In this document: one piece after another, positions 24,739 through 33,144 of the stretch
How positions within the stretch are numbered: position 1 is the first letter of the stretch
Layout: the number at the start of each line of letters is the position of its first letter
Assembly (NCBI GenBank): GCA_964435165.1
Contig: CAYSXY010000015.1
Coordinates: 1-39,763 of the forward strand
Length of the DNA: 39,763 nt
Source of the DNA: CAYSXY01 sp964435165
GTDB taxonomy: Bacteria > Pseudomonadota > Alphaproteobacteria > Rickettsiales > RI-342
Direction of reading: 5' to 3'
Notes under the pieces: generated by a model
Database searches by the model: none
What the model saw: the letters and a program-made list of their open reading frames with translations, nothing else
What the model was told of the DNA's origin: nothing
Made by a program: the position numbers and the translations under genes

Positions 24739-25951
24739 CGAAACACCCCTGTTTTTTTTCGCTCAATGCGCTGCATAGCCGGTCCGCCTCGGCCTTATCG
24801 GCCATAGGCGCCACATGCAGACGATAAAAAATGCCTTTTTCATTTAAATCCGCTTTTTCGACCGCCATTCTTTTATCTGATAGCAGCGAAGAGAAGCGGG
24901 AGGAGATGCGCTGCCAGCGTTCTTTTGCTTCCGATTCGGAACGAAACGCCCCTAATTGCAAGCGATAGCCGGAGGCAGCCGGTTGAGCGTTTGGTGCCTT
25001 CGGCGTCGCTTGTCCATCAGGTTTTGCTGTTGGAATTGGATTTGGGTTTGGAGCGGTCGCTACATCAGAAGTGGCATCGCGTTCAGATGGCGATAGTTCT
25101 GCATTATTATCCGGGCTACGCGGTTGAAAGAATGCTTCCGCCACTTCCAGGCCGTCTGCTGCCGCTTGTTCAGTAGAAGCGGATTCATCCGGCGATGATT
25201 TTTCAGAAAGGGCTGGCTCGGCAGATGGTGATTCGTCTGCGCGTGAAGTGCCTTCTGCTGGTTGCCGTAAGCCTGATTCTTCTTGAATGGCGGCGGCGAG
25301 TGTTAAACGATTTGGGTTTTGTTGTGTTTCTGCCTGTTCGGCGTCCTCCAGTCGTGGTTGAGCAGGAGCCAATGCGGTTTCGACAAAATCATCGGTCACA
25401 TAGGTCGCTTCTACCGGCGCAGGTTTAGAGGCTGAACCCTCATTTTCTGCCTCTTTGTTTCCAATAATCATCTCAACCTGCGGCTGCTTTTGTGGTGGGT
25501 TGAGCGCCTGGAGACGCGTTTCTACCAGTTTTTCGCTGTCCTCGGTCGGTTTGGCGATCGTGGGGGATTCGGGAGCCGGCAGGACACGCTCGACTTTGGG
25601 CAGAATGTTTTTATTACCGCGCTGTAGCGTTTCATATACGGTTTTGTCGCGGTACGGAATATGCATACCGCCAGGGTCGGCTGGCTTCACACGAAATGGC
25701 TCTTCGGAGGCTGTAATCAACGGCACCTGCGATATATCGCTAATGCTGTTCTGCGCATTATAGGCATACCATGCCAGCCAGACAAAGCCGGTGACCGCGG
25801 CAATAGAGAGAATAAAAGGCAGTTTGTTACGTGGCTTTATTTCATCATCCTCGAATAATGCATCAAGCGGGTCATAAAATGGCTCATCGTCCTGCCCGGC
25901 TTCATAGCGCTCATGCGGCGATGCGGATGGTTTGATCGGCGGTTCGGCCAT
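24725..25951 (-). CDS. SPOR domain membrane protein
   Basis: This is a cell-envelope protein with a cytoplasmic N-terminus rich in acidic residues (1-42), one membrane helix (about 43-63, PFILSIAAVTGFVWLAWYAY) and a long Pro/Glu/Ala-rich periplasmic linker. A C-terminal SPOR domain (about 330-408, YRLQLGAFRSESEAKERW) should bind glycan strands lacking stem peptides, usually at the septum. The linker is low-complexity and will vary between relatives. Its place between argS and nagZ is conserved in Alphaproteobacteria. The frame is open to a TTG at 25966, but the ATG at 25951 with AAAGG upstream is preferred. Confidence 0.85.
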   Translation of the reverse strand: MAEPPIKPSASPHERYEAGQDDEPFYDPLDALFEDDEIKPRNKLPFILSIAAVTGFVWLAWYAYNAQNSISDISQVPLITASEEPFRVKPADPGGMHIPYRDKTVYETLQRGNKNILPKVERVLPAPESPTIAKPTEDSEKLVETRLQALNPPQKQPQVEMIIGNKEAENEGSASKPAPVEATYVTDDFVETALAPAQPRLEDAEQAETQQNPNRLTLAAAIQEESGLRQPAEGTSRADESPSAEPALSEKSSPDESASTEQAAADGLEVAEAFFQPRSPDNNAELSPSERDATSDVATAPNPNPIPTAKPDGQATPKAPNAQPAASGYRLQLGAFRSESEAKERWQRISSRFSSLLSDKRMAVEKADLNEKGIFYRLHVAPMADKAEADRLCSALSEKKQGCFVVKR

Positions 25952-26063
25952 ATGCCTTTCGTTCAACTGCTGAAATGTGACTAGATTTATCTGACATTAT
26001 CTAGGCTAGATAAGGCGTGAAAGCACTAACAAATAATTAATTGTGGTGGTGAAATGCACGGGA

Positions 26064-27824
26064 TTACTGCATCTCCTGCATTGGCTCCACGCCCATTACG
26101 TCGAGTGCAGACGCCAGTAGCTGTTTTGTTGCCATCACCAGTGCAAGGCGCGCTGCCGTGAGTGTCGTATTATCCTCAATCAAAAAGCGTAAGGTTTCAT
26201 TATCATTACCCTGATTCCACAGGCTGTGAAATTCAGCGGCAACCTCCTGCGCATAAAAAGCGATGCGGTGCGGTTCAAAGCTGCTGGCTGCGCTCTCAAC
26301 CACTCTCGGCCATTGTGTCATCTTTTGTATGAGTGCCAGTTCACCCGGCCGTTCAAGTTTGCTAAGGAGAGTGCTATCGGGCGTTTGTGCCTGCGCGTAT
26401 GCTTCCACCATCTCTTTGCTTGCATGGCGCAGCACCGAGCAGCAACGGGCGTGAGCATAATGGACATAAAAGACCGGATTATCTTTGCTTTGCTCTAAGG
26501 CCTTATCGATGTCGAAATCCAGCGGTGCATCATTTTTGCGTGTCAGCATCATGAAGCGCAGCACATCACGCCCGACCTCATCGAGCATATCGCGCAGGGT
26601 CACAAATGTTCCGGCGCGTTTAGACATTTTGAACGGCTCACCGTTTTTGATGAGCTTAACCAGTTGGCAGAGCAGCATGTGGCATTCGGCCTTGCCATCG
26701 GTGATGGCGGCAACGGCTGCCTTCACGCGTTTGACATAACCGCCATGATCGACGCCCCAGATATCGATCAGCACATCATGGCCGCGCTGGAATTTATCGT
26801 AATGGTAGGCAATGTCCGGGGTGAAATAGGTATAGCTGCCATCAGATTTTTTCAGCGGCCTATCTACATCATCGCCAAACTGTGCCGATTTGAAGAGTGT
26901 TTGCGGCCGCTCTTCCCAATCATCGGGTGGCGGTTTACCTTTTGGCGGCTCCAGCACACCGGTGTAAATCAACCCGGCTTTTTCTAATTGTGTGACCGCC
27001 TGTTCGACCTTGCCTGCTTCAACAATGGCCGCTTCGGAAGTGAAGATATCATGCGCCACGCCGAGAGCAGCCAGATCATCACGAATCATCACCATCATGG
27101 CATCGACGGTATAGCGTTGAAAGAGTGACAGCCATGCCTGTTCATCAGATCTAACATATTTATCACCATATTGAGCTGCCAGGGCCTCGCCAACCGGCAC
27201 GAGATAATCACCGGGATACATGCCAGCAGGCATGTCGCCAATGTCTTCCCCTAACGCTTCGCGGTAGCGCAAATGGACGGATCGGGCGAGCACTTCCACC
27301 TGTGAGCCTGCATCATTAATATAATATTCCTTGGTGACGTTATATCCCGCTTTGAGGAGCAGGGTGGCTAATACATCGCCCACCACTGCGCCGCGAGCAT
27401 GGCCGATATGCATTGGCCCGGTGGGATTGGCGGAGACATATTCCACATTGACGCGCGTCCCCTCACCTATGGTGCTGTTGCCGTAACTTCCCCCTTCCTG
27501 CAGAATCGTCGCAATTTGCTGTTGCCAAAAAGTGGGTGAGAGGCGGAGATTGATAAATCCAGGCCCGGCAACTTCCACCGCTGTCACATGCTCCCACTGC
27601 TCTATCTTTTCCTGTAACAGATCGGCAATGTCGCGCGGCTTCATTTTGCAGGGTTTTGCCAGCACCATGGCGGCATTCGTCGATAGGTCGCCATGCGAGC
27701 TATCGCGCGGCGGTTCCACCGTGATGCCCCGCGGCAATCCGTCCGGTAGAGATAGTTCACCTTCTGCTACCAATGTATCAATCGCACTGACAAGGAGTTG
27801 ATGGAAGTGGTGAAAGATGTTCAT
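26064..27824 (-). CDS. argS: arginyl-tRNA synthetase
   Basis: ArgS charges tRNA-Arg. The 586-residue class I enzyme has an N-terminal Add-1 domain, the HIGH motif in NPTGPMHIGHARGAVVGD near residues 133-150 and the KMSKS-like motif FKMSKRAGTFVTL near residues 397-409. The DALR anticodon-binding domain is at the C-terminus (HYAHARCCSVLRHA onward, about 455-586). The length is normal for the family. It is upstream of the SPOR gene by 112 bp and follows dgt by 104 bp, all on one strand. Confidence 0.96.
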   Translation of the reverse strand: MNIFHHFHQLLVSAIDTLVAEGELSLPDGLPRGITVEPPRDSSHGDLSTNAAMVLAKPCKMKPRDIADLLQEKIEQWEHVTAVEVAGPGFINLRLSPTFWQQQIATILQEGGSYGNSTIGEGTRVNVEYVSANPTGPMHIGHARGAVVGDVLATLLLKAGYNVTKEYYINDAGSQVEVLARSVHLRYREALGEDIGDMPAGMYPGDYLVPVGEALAAQYGDKYVRSDEQAWLSLFQRYTVDAMMVMIRDDLAALGVAHDIFTSEAAIVEAGKVEQAVTQLEKAGLIYTGVLEPPKGKPPPDDWEERPQTLFKSAQFGDDVDRPLKKSDGSYTYFTPDIAYHYDKFQRGHDVLIDIWGVDHGGYVKRVKAAVAAITDGKAECHMLLCQLVKLIKNGEPFKMSKRAGTFVTLRDMLDEVGRDVLRFMMLTRKNDAPLDFDIDKALEQSKDNPVFYVHYAHARCCSVLRHASKEMVEAYAQAQTPDSTLLSKLERPGELALIQKMTQWPRVVESAASSFEPHRIAFYAQEVAAEFHSLWNQGNDNETLRFLIEDNTTLTAARLALVMATKQLLASALDVMGVEPMQEMQ

Positions 27825-27902
27825 AAACTCAGTCCGCCTGCCCTATGCTGCAGGATGCTCGATGAAATCATAACGCGATGCTTTTAGGTAGAATCGTCGT
27901 GA

Positions 27903-27930
27903 AATAGATAATGCGACGACACTATCTATT
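27903..27930 (-). terminator. inverted repeat over the dgt stop codon
   Basis: The arms AATAGATA and TATCTATT are perfect with a 12-base loop, and the distal arm overlaps the dgt stop. A second stem, TCGTCG (27894-27899) with CGACGA (27914-27919), would compete with it. There is no T-run, so termination is uncertain. Confidence 0.3.
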
Positions 27931-29179
27931 ACAGCGTTGCTGATAAATCAAACAGACGATGATATTCCTGCATGGCGAAGCGATCGGTCATGCCAGCGAT
28001 ATAATCGGCCACGGCACGTGCGGCTTCGTTGGATTCAGGCTGGCCAACGCGCCAGTTGGGCGGCAGGCATTCCGGCTCGCTGAGCAGTAAGGTGAAGAGT
28101 TCGAAGATAACGCGCCGGGCTTTGCTGGTCATTCGGTTGACGCGGTAATGGCGGTACATCCGCGTGAAGAGGAACTCTTTCAGCACACGGTTATAATCCT
28201 GCATCTCGGTTGAAAAGCCGATCAAGGGGCCATCATGTAAGCGCACTTCTGCCGCAGATTGCACATCTGATGCAACAATGCGACGGCGTGACTCCTCGAC
28301 TACATCGGTGACCATGGCGTGGATGATGCGGCGGATTGATTCATGGACGATGCAATAATCGTCGGCTTTGGGAAAGCGCGCTCTGATCTCGCGGAACGTA
28401 TCGCCAATGAGCGGAAGTTCCAGCACATCCGCCATAGAGAACAAGCCCGCACGCAGGCCATCGTCAATATCATGGTTATTGTAGGCAATATCATCAGCAA
28501 TGGCGGCGACCTGTGCCTCTAGTCCTGGCCAGGTCCATAATTCCAGTTCATGCAGTCGATCATAGTGATCCAGCGCCCAGGGCAGACCGCGACGATCATC
28601 TTTTGACGGCATCAATGGGCCGTTATGTTTGGCGAGACCCTCCAGTGTTTCCCATGTCAGGTTGAGGCCGACAAAGCTAGCATAGCGATCTTCGATATGG
28701 GTCAGCACCCTAATGGTGTGAGCATTATGGTCAAACCCGCCGAATGGCTGCATGACTTCATGCAAGGCATCTTCTCCGGCATGGCCAAATGGGGTGTGGC
28801 CAAGATCATGCGCCAGGGCTTGTGCTTCTGCCAAATCTTCATCCAGCGCCAATTCACGAGCGATGGATCGCGACAGTTGCGCCACTTCGATGGAATGGGT
28901 CAGGCGTGTGCGATAATGATCGCCTTCGTGATTAACAAAAACCTGAGTTTTATACTCAAGGCGGCGAAAGGCAGTGGAATGGACAATGCGGTCACGATCA
29001 CGCTGAAAGTGACTGCGTGCTTCCGGTGCGGGTTCGTTATAAAGCCGCCCTCTACTCTGTGAGGCCAGGGTTGCATAGGGTGCGAGTTGCGCTTCTCGCG
29101 CCTGCAGAATCGTCGGTGCGCTTGGTATCGATGCTGTGTCAACGGTGTGATTGCGCTCCAAAAGATCGTCTTGTGTCAT
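27929..29179 (-). CDS. dgt: deoxyguanosinetriphosphate triphosphohydrolase-like protein
   Basis: This HD-domain enzyme hydrolyses dNTPs to nucleosides and triphosphate. The 416-residue protein has RDRDRIVHSTAFRRLEYKTQVF near residues 60-81, then H-x3 in RTRLTHSIEVAQ. The HD motif is in ALAHDLGHTPFGHAGE (about 126-141), and the final metal ligand is the aspartate in AIADDIAYNNHDIDDGL. The type is that of the non-proteobacterial-like dGTPase used across Alphaproteobacteria. A good SD (AGGGTTGAG) precedes the ATG. It is divergent from erpA, and argS follows it downstream. Confidence 0.93.
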   Translation of the reverse strand: MTQDDLLERNHTVDTASIPSAPTILQAREAQLAPYATLASQSRGRLYNEPAPEARSHFQRDRDRIVHSTAFRRLEYKTQVFVNHEGDHYRTRLTHSIEVAQLSRSIARELALDEDLAEAQALAHDLGHTPFGHAGEDALHEVMQPFGGFDHNAHTIRVLTHIEDRYASFVGLNLTWETLEGLAKHNGPLMPSKDDRRGLPWALDHYDRLHELELWTWPGLEAQVAAIADDIAYNNHDIDDGLRAGLFSMADVLELPLIGDTFREIRARFPKADDYCIVHESIRRIIHAMVTDVVEESRRRIVASDVQSAAEVRLHDGPLIGFSTEMQDYNRVLKEFLFTRMYRHYRVNRMTSKARRVIFELFTLLLSEPECLPPNWRVGQPESNEAARAVADYIAGMTDRFAMQEYHRLFDLSATL

Positions 29180-29236
29180 GACTCAACCCTGATTTTATAC
29201 TGTATTATAAATCATATAGACCTTATTCAGTCCAAT

Positions 29237-29259
29237 TTATCCACAAAAAATGGGGATAA
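29237..29259. promoter_or_regulatory. inverted DnaA-box-like pair between dgt and erpA
   Basis: TTATCCACA (29237-29245) matches the DnaA box consensus exactly. Facing it after five A's is TGGGGATAA, whose complement TTATCCCCA differs from the consensus by one base. The pair also reads as a near-perfect inverted repeat. It lies between the two divergent starts and could bind DnaA or another dyad-binding regulator. Confidence 0.45.
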
Positions 29260-29281
29260 CTAACCGCCCTATTGATATGGC

Positions 29282-29311
29282 TTGAAAAACACCCATCAAC
29301 TCCGGTATAAT
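29282..29311 (+). promoter_or_regulatory. promoter of erpA
   Basis: TTGAAA (29282-29287) and TATAAT (29306-29311) are separated by 18 bp. The predicted start point, about seven bases after the -10 box, falls on or next to the ATG at 29318. This rules out the upstream TTG at 29282 as a start and suggests a leaderless message. Confidence 0.7.
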
Positions 29312-29317
29312 GTCTTT

Positions 29318-29692
29318 ATGGAAATGCAAGATCATCATCAATCAGAAGCTGCGTCAAGCGGCGTGCAGGCACTGGGTTTGTCACCTTCGGCGGCGGCGAG
29401 AATTAATGTGCTGAAAGAGAAAGAAGGGCGACCTGATGCGCGGCTGCGTATTACCGTGAATGGCGGTGGCTGTTCCGGCTTTCAATATGATATGGATTTT
29501 GACGAATCGCTCGGCGATGATGACCACGTGTTTGCACTGGATGGCGCGGAAGTGGTAACGGATAGTATTTCGCTAGAGTATATGAGTGGCTCCATCGTCG
29601 ATTATGTTGAAACGCTCGGCAGTGCTGCTTTTGAAATCAAAAACCCCAACGCCACCGCCAATTGTGGCTGTGGCAGTTCTTTTGCTGTTTAA
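29318..29692 (+). CDS. erpA: iron-sulfur cluster insertion protein ErpA (A-type carrier)
   Basis: A-type carriers hand Fe-S clusters to apo-enzymes. The protein (124 residues) has the HesB/IscA core from residue 20 to the end. The three conserved cysteines are C52 (NGGGCSGFQY), C116 and C118 (NCGCGSSF). The frame is open to a TTG at 29282, but that codon is the -35 box of the promoter. ATG 29318 is therefore chosen, or the ATG at 29324. No SD lies ahead of it. The neighbourhood dgt/erpA/xthA is common in Alphaproteobacteria. Possible client in this window: BioB. Confidence 0.93.
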   Translation: MEMQDHHQSEAASSGVQALGLSPSAAARINVLKEKEGRPDARLRITVNGGGCSGFQYDMDFDESLGDDDHVFALDGAEVVTDSISLEYMSGSIVDYVETLGSAAFEIKNPNATANCGCGSSFAV

Positions 29693-29746
29693 AAGAACTT
29701 TTCACTGAATCGCTGGTCAATTCGGTGGAATATGCTATATATGGTG

Positions 29747-29758
29747 GTGATATATCAC
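29747..29758. promoter_or_regulatory. 12-base palindrome before xthA
   Basis: GTGATATATCAC is a perfect palindrome 22 bp before the xthA ATG, just after an A+T-rich TATGCTATATAT segment that could hold the -10 box. It may be an operator. The short length makes a chance occurrence possible. Confidence 0.3.
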
Positions 29759-29779
29759 ATTTGCACCACATAAAGCACC

Positions 29780-30589
29780 ATGCCACGTTTCGCCACCTGG
29801 AATGTTAATTCGATTCGATCCCGGCTCAATCACCTGCTGCGCTGGCTGGATGAGGCACAGCCAGATGTTGTCATGCTTCAGGAAACAAAGATCATGACAG
29901 AGGCCTTTCCTTATGAGCAGGTAGAAGAAAAAGGCTATAATATTCTGCATCAGGGGCAAAAAACGTATAATGGCGTGGCGATTCTCTCTAAAGGACCTTT
30001 GGAAGATACGCTTACTAAACTTCCCGGTGATGACTCGGACGAGCAGGCGCGGTTTGTCGAAGCGCTGACGACACTGGATGGTGAGGTCTATCGTGTCGCC
30101 TCGGTCTATGTACCAAACGGCCAAGCGGTTGGCTCTGAAAAATTCGCGTATAAACTGGCGTTTTTGGAACGCTTGCATCAACATCTGGCGATGCGCCTTG
30201 GTGACGAAGAAATGATTGTCTATGGGGGGGATTATAATGTCGCCCCGGCGGCCAACGATGTCTATGCGCCTGATAAGTTGGACGGCACCGTTTGTTTCCA
30301 TGCTGATGAACGACGTATGCTACGAAGTATGCTTCATGACGGGCTGATTGATGCCTGGCGTGCTATGCATCCGGCTGATCAACATTTTAGCTGGTGGGAC
30401 TATCGCGGCGGTAGCTGGCCGCAAAATAAAGGCATGCGTATTGACCATCTGTTGCTCAGCCCGCAGGCGGCTGATCAACTGGTGAGTAGTGGTATCACGT
30501 CTGACGTGCGTGGCTGGGAAAAAGCATCTGACCATGCGCCGGTATGGGCTGAGTTGCAGCGCCCGAATGAGGATAGGATGTATGGCTAA
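29780..30589 (+). CDS. xthA: exodeoxyribonuclease III
   Basis: Xth is an AP endonuclease and 3'-5' exonuclease in base excision repair. The 269-residue protein shows all family motifs: TWNVNSIRSR (residues 6-15), the metal-binding glutamate in MLQETK near residue 36, ASVYVPNG near residue 110, GDYNVAP near residue 150, and RIDHLLLS and SDHAPVWAEL at the C-terminus (catalytic His). The length is normal. The gene is followed by a DUF2914 gene that starts inside its last codons (8-base overlap), so the two are probably cotranslated. Confidence 0.95.
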   Translation: MPRFATWNVNSIRSRLNHLLRWLDEAQPDVVMLQETKIMTEAFPYEQVEEKGYNILHQGQKTYNGVAILSKGPLEDTLTKLPGDDSDEQARFVEALTTLDGEVYRVASVYVPNGQAVGSEKFAYKLAFLERLHQHLAMRLGDEEMIVYGGDYNVAPAANDVYAPDKLDGTVCFHADERRMLRSMLHDGLIDAWRAMHPADQHFSWWDYRGGSWPQNKGMRIDHLLLSPQAADQLVSSGITSDVRGWEKASDHAPVWAELQRPNEDRMYG

Positions 30590-31817
30590 GTGGCGTTATC
30601 TCCTGACGGTTTCAATGCTTGCGATGTCTGCCCATATGGCACATGCCGAACAGGCCGAATTCAATGATGCATTTTTGCGAGCACTGGCAGATGATGATGG
30701 CAGGGTGTCTGAGGCTGAGGCACTGGCCAACGCGTTGCTGCATTCACCGCCACCATCACGAGAGTATGATAACGTGCCGTTGCCTGACGGCATGGCCCCT
30801 GCCCCGGCTGGTACTCAGACGGATGATGGTGTGGTTGTGCGCATGATCGGAGCGATTCCCATCGGCCATGTGGATGCTAACGCTCCTGATCTGGAAGAGG
30901 CACTGCCGGAACTTGCAACGATTACTCCCCTGGCCGATCCGTTTGAAGGTCATACGACGCATAGCGGTTACCATCCGGACGAAGTGCTCGATCCGTTTGA
31001 GGCGATGCCACAACAGCAGGTGCCGTTGGTGCCCGTGGCGCGACAAACCTCTATCCATCATCTTGATTTTCCCGTGCCGCAATGGAAGCCTGCGCAACAT
31101 CCATGGCTGCAGGTGGAAAAGACAGCTCCACCATCACAACAAGCTGTCGCGCGTGCAGATGCGCGCATGCCTTCAAGCGAACGGATCAACCTTTCCAACA
31201 CCACGGGGTTTGGGTATGTGGCGCGCAGCAGCAATGTGCAGGAAGGGAAGCGTATTACTATCCCAAACGAACGCCGTCAGGCTGAAGCCGATGCTCCGAG
31301 TCCTGCCACACAGCGTAAAATGGAACGCGCGCGATCAAATGTGGTGCTGTCGCCTGAAGACGGGCCAGACCCCAATGCCGTGATTATTACCCGGGCTGAG
31401 ACGCCATCGGCGCCCACTCGCGTGGAGCGCCTCATTGCCAGTGCGTCGGATTTTGTGACGGGGGGTGAACCGGCGCAGGCGCCGTCTCGCCGAACGTCGC
31501 CTTTTGTTTCTGACGCGCGCTTTACCAGCGCGGTGATCAATCGCACCCCGGCAGATCAGTTGGACCGGGCATCAACGTCCCTCGGTAAGCTCAATTTCTT
31601 CTCCGCCATCGTCAATAAAAAAGGTGAGGATGTCGTCCATCGCTGGGAAATGAATGGTGTGAAGCTGTTCGATGTGCCTTTCACCATTGGCGGTGATATG
31701 TGGCGCATTTGGAGTCAGGTGCAGTTAAATGAGCAGGTGCAGGGAACATTGACGGTGCGTGTGATCGATGGTAGCGGCCAGGAACTGTCACGCAATGATA
31801 TTGAGGTCTATCCATGA
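30582..31817 (+). CDS. exported DUF2914 domain protein
   Basis: Function unknown. The 411-residue protein from the ATG at 30582 begins with a Sec signal peptide (KWRYLLTVSMLAMSAHMAHA, cleaved near residue 20). A long, proline- and alanine-rich, probably disordered region (about 25-310) follows. The C-terminal domain (about 325-411) matches DUF2914: FFSAIVNKKGEDVVHRWEMNG, then VPFTIGGDMWRIWSQ and VRVIDGSGQEL. The DUF is a small beta-rich module that I expect in the periplasm. A longer frame begins at 30489, but the signal peptide and GAGGATAGG SD fix the start at 30582. Its stop overlaps the VanX-like gene. Confidence 0.75.
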   Translation: MAKWRYLLTVSMLAMSAHMAHAEQAEFNDAFLRALADDDGRVSEAEALANALLHSPPPSREYDNVPLPDGMAPAPAGTQTDDGVVVRMIGAIPIGHVDANAPDLEEALPELATITPLADPFEGHTTHSGYHPDEVLDPFEAMPQQQVPLVPVARQTSIHHLDFPVPQWKPAQHPWLQVEKTAPPSQQAVARADARMPSSERINLSNTTGFGYVARSSNVQEGKRITIPNERRQAEADAPSPATQRKMERARSNVVLSPEDGPDPNAVIITRAETPSAPTRVERLIASASDFVTGGEPAQAPSRRTSPFVSDARFTSAVINRTPADQLDRASTSLGKLNFFSAIVNKKGEDVVHRWEMNGVKLFDVPFTIGGDMWRIWSQVQLNEQVQGTLTVRVIDGSGQELSRNDIEVYP

Positions 31818-32374
31818 GTCGCTGCCCATTAGTGCCGATTACCGAGGCAGAGTATGATGTAGATATTCAGATTGCCTATGCAACGGAGAATAATTTTACC
31901 GGTGCGCCGGTTTATGCTGCTGCCAAATGTTTTTTGCATGAATTGGCGGCGGAGAAGCTGAAAGAAGCCATTCGACTCGCCTCCGAGCTTGGCTTTCAGA
32001 TTCGTATTTTTGATGCATACCGCCCAACGGAGGCGCAGCAGAAATTGTGGGATCATACGCCTGATCCTCACTTTCTGGCGCCGCCGGAGCGTGGTTCACC
32101 TCATTCACGTGGTGTCGCCGTTGATCTGACATTGCTGGATCGTCAGGGCAAAGCACTTGATATGGGTACAGACTTTGATGAATTTGATGTGAAATCACAT
32201 CACGGCAATCCGGATATATCGCCAGAAGCGACCCGGCATCGGCTTTTGTTGATGGGAATTATGACCACTGCCGGGTGGGATTTTTACCGTAATGAATGGT
32301 GGCATTATCAACTGTTCAACAGTCGGGAATTTCCGCTGTGGAGCGATGCTGAGACGGGTTTAGGCATGATGTAA
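31814..32374 (+). CDS. D-Ala-D-Ala dipeptidase, VanX/DdpX type
   Basis: The 186-residue protein is an M15D zinc dipeptidase. It has the zinc motif SPHSRGVAVDLTLL (SxHxxxxxxD, residues about 94-107), the catalytic glutamate and third zinc ligand in NEWWHYQ near residue 155, and the substrate-binding arginine in FDAYRPTEAQQ near residue 58. No signal peptide is seen, so it should act in the cytoplasm on free D-Ala-D-Ala or similar dipeptides, for recycling rather than vancomycin resistance (no vanHA nearby). The start overlaps the DUF2914 stop as ATGA, and a clear terminator follows. Confidence 0.88.
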   Translation: MSRCPLVPITEAEYDVDIQIAYATENNFTGAPVYAAAKCFLHELAAEKLKEAIRLASELGFQIRIFDAYRPTEAQQKLWDHTPDPHFLAPPERGSPHSRGVAVDLTLLDRQGKALDMGTDFDEFDVKSHHGNPDISPEATRHRLLLMGIMTTAGWDFYRNEWWHYQLFNSREFPLWSDAETGLGMM

Positions 32375-32389
32375 AAAGCTGAATACATA

Positions 32390-32414
32390 CCCCGGGTAAA
32401 CCCGGGGTCGTTTT
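32390..32414 (+). terminator. intrinsic terminator of the xthA-DUF2914-dipeptidase operon
   Basis: A very stable stem, CCCCGGGT and ACCCGGGG with an AA tip, is followed by TCGTTTT. It begins 15 bp after the dipeptidase stop. Confidence 0.75.
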
Positions 32415-32592
32415 CCCTGCGGGGCTACGAAGGCTATGCGTTCGCCGTCCTGCCTACGCAGTCTGGATACTCATTCACCCACGCCTAATGGCGCGGTGCT
32501 TAGTTCTGCAGAATGTATAGATAAAATGCCATCCAATCCTTACCAATTATTTATCTTTATTGCCCAAAATTAAAAAAGTCTAAGTTTGTTTC

Positions 32593-32611
32593 GTGCATTT
32601 TGTAAATGCAC
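32593..32611. repeat. perfect hairpin preceding repeat copy 2
   Basis: The arms GTGCATTT and AAATGCAC surround TGT. It occupies the same position relative to the shared core as the 32-base palindrome before copy 1, but its arm sequence is different. Confidence 0.65.
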
Positions 32612-32615
32612 TATC

Positions 32616-32708
32616 GCTCAGACGGCGCTAAGCCTTACGCGCCATAAGGCGCGGCACGCAGTCGCGCTTGTTAGTCGATTTGATCATATGAAAAAGATAA
32701 ATCGACTA
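32616..32708 (+). repeat. structured intergenic repeat, copy 2
   Basis: This copy shares GCTCAGACG, CTTACGCGCC...GGCGCGG and GCAGTCGCG with 9071-9168. The terminal hairpin has arms TAGTCGATTT (32672-32681) and AAATCGACTA (32699-32708), extended by ATC/GAT, and a loop with TATGAAAA. The arms differ from copy 1 on both sides, yet pairing is kept. Confidence 0.75.
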
Positions 32709-32742
32709 TTTAAATCTATGTAATCATAGATGGGGGAAATGG

Positions 32743-33135
32743 ATGGCAGGCATCAATGCAGCCCTGACGGGGCTGGTGGCCGCGCAAACCAAAATCAATG
32801 GCAGCGCCGCCAATACCGTCAATAGTCGCAGCACGTTTGCGGAAGCGAATGGCAACCCGGTAAACAAGCCATATGAACCAGTGCGAGTGGAGCAAAAGTC
32901 ACTAGCCGATGGTGGTGTGCAAAGCGTGGTATTGCCGGTCGATCCGCCAGCGATTGAACGCTATGACCCGGCGAGTAACATCGCCGATGAAAATGGTATC
33001 GTGCGCTATCCTAATGTCAGTGAGGATGAGGAGGCGATAACACGTATTGTGGCTCAGACTGCGTATGAGTCCAGTCTGGAAGTCATCCAAACCGAGCAGG
33101 AAACACAGGACGCTTTATTAGACGTGTTTAACTAA
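32743..33135 (+). CDS. orphan FlgC-like flagellar rod-family protein
   Basis: The 130-residue protein has the rod/hook family N-terminal helix (INAALTGLVAAQTKINGSAANTVNS, where the usual ANNIAN becomes AANTVN). Its C-terminal half is FlgC-like: YDPASNIADENGIVRYPNV near residues 74-92, then a helix ending LEVIQTEQETQDALLD. It is close to FlgC in size but departs at the N-terminal motif. It stands alone, far from the flgI-flgL block, so it may be a paralogue of the true FlgC with a specialised or structural role in the rod. The SD GGGGGAAATGG supports the ATG. Confidence 0.72.
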   Translation: MAGINAALTGLVAAQTKINGSAANTVNSRSTFAEANGNPVNKPYEPVRVEQKSLADGGVQSVVLPVDPPAIERYDPASNIADENGIVRYPNVSEDEEAITRIVAQTAYESSLEVIQTEQETQDALLDVFN

Positions 33136-33144
33136 AAAGCATCT

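Larger units (their letters stand above)
32415..32742. other. gene-free tract with repeats before the FlgC-like gene
   Basis: No gene is seen here. The first part (32418-32520) is GC-rich with imperfect repeats, including CACGCCTAATGGCGCGG, which resembles the core of the structured repeat. Next come about 70 bp of A+T-rich sequence (32521-32590), a perfect hairpin GTGCATTT/AAATGCAC (32593-32611) and repeat copy 2 (32616-32708). The last 34 bp hold a GGGGGAAATGG ribosome site for the FlgC-like gene. No confident promoter was found. Confidence 0.6.

Noticed and set aside
27894..27930. Pair of competing stems after dgt as an attenuator or riboswitch
   Set aside because: The stems are short, no ligand-type conserved loop is seen, and they lie after rather than before a gene.
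31814..32374. VanX-like gene as vancomycin resistance
   Set aside because: No vanH, vanA or vanS/R lies nearby, and a Gram-negative host has a recycling use for such a dipeptidase.
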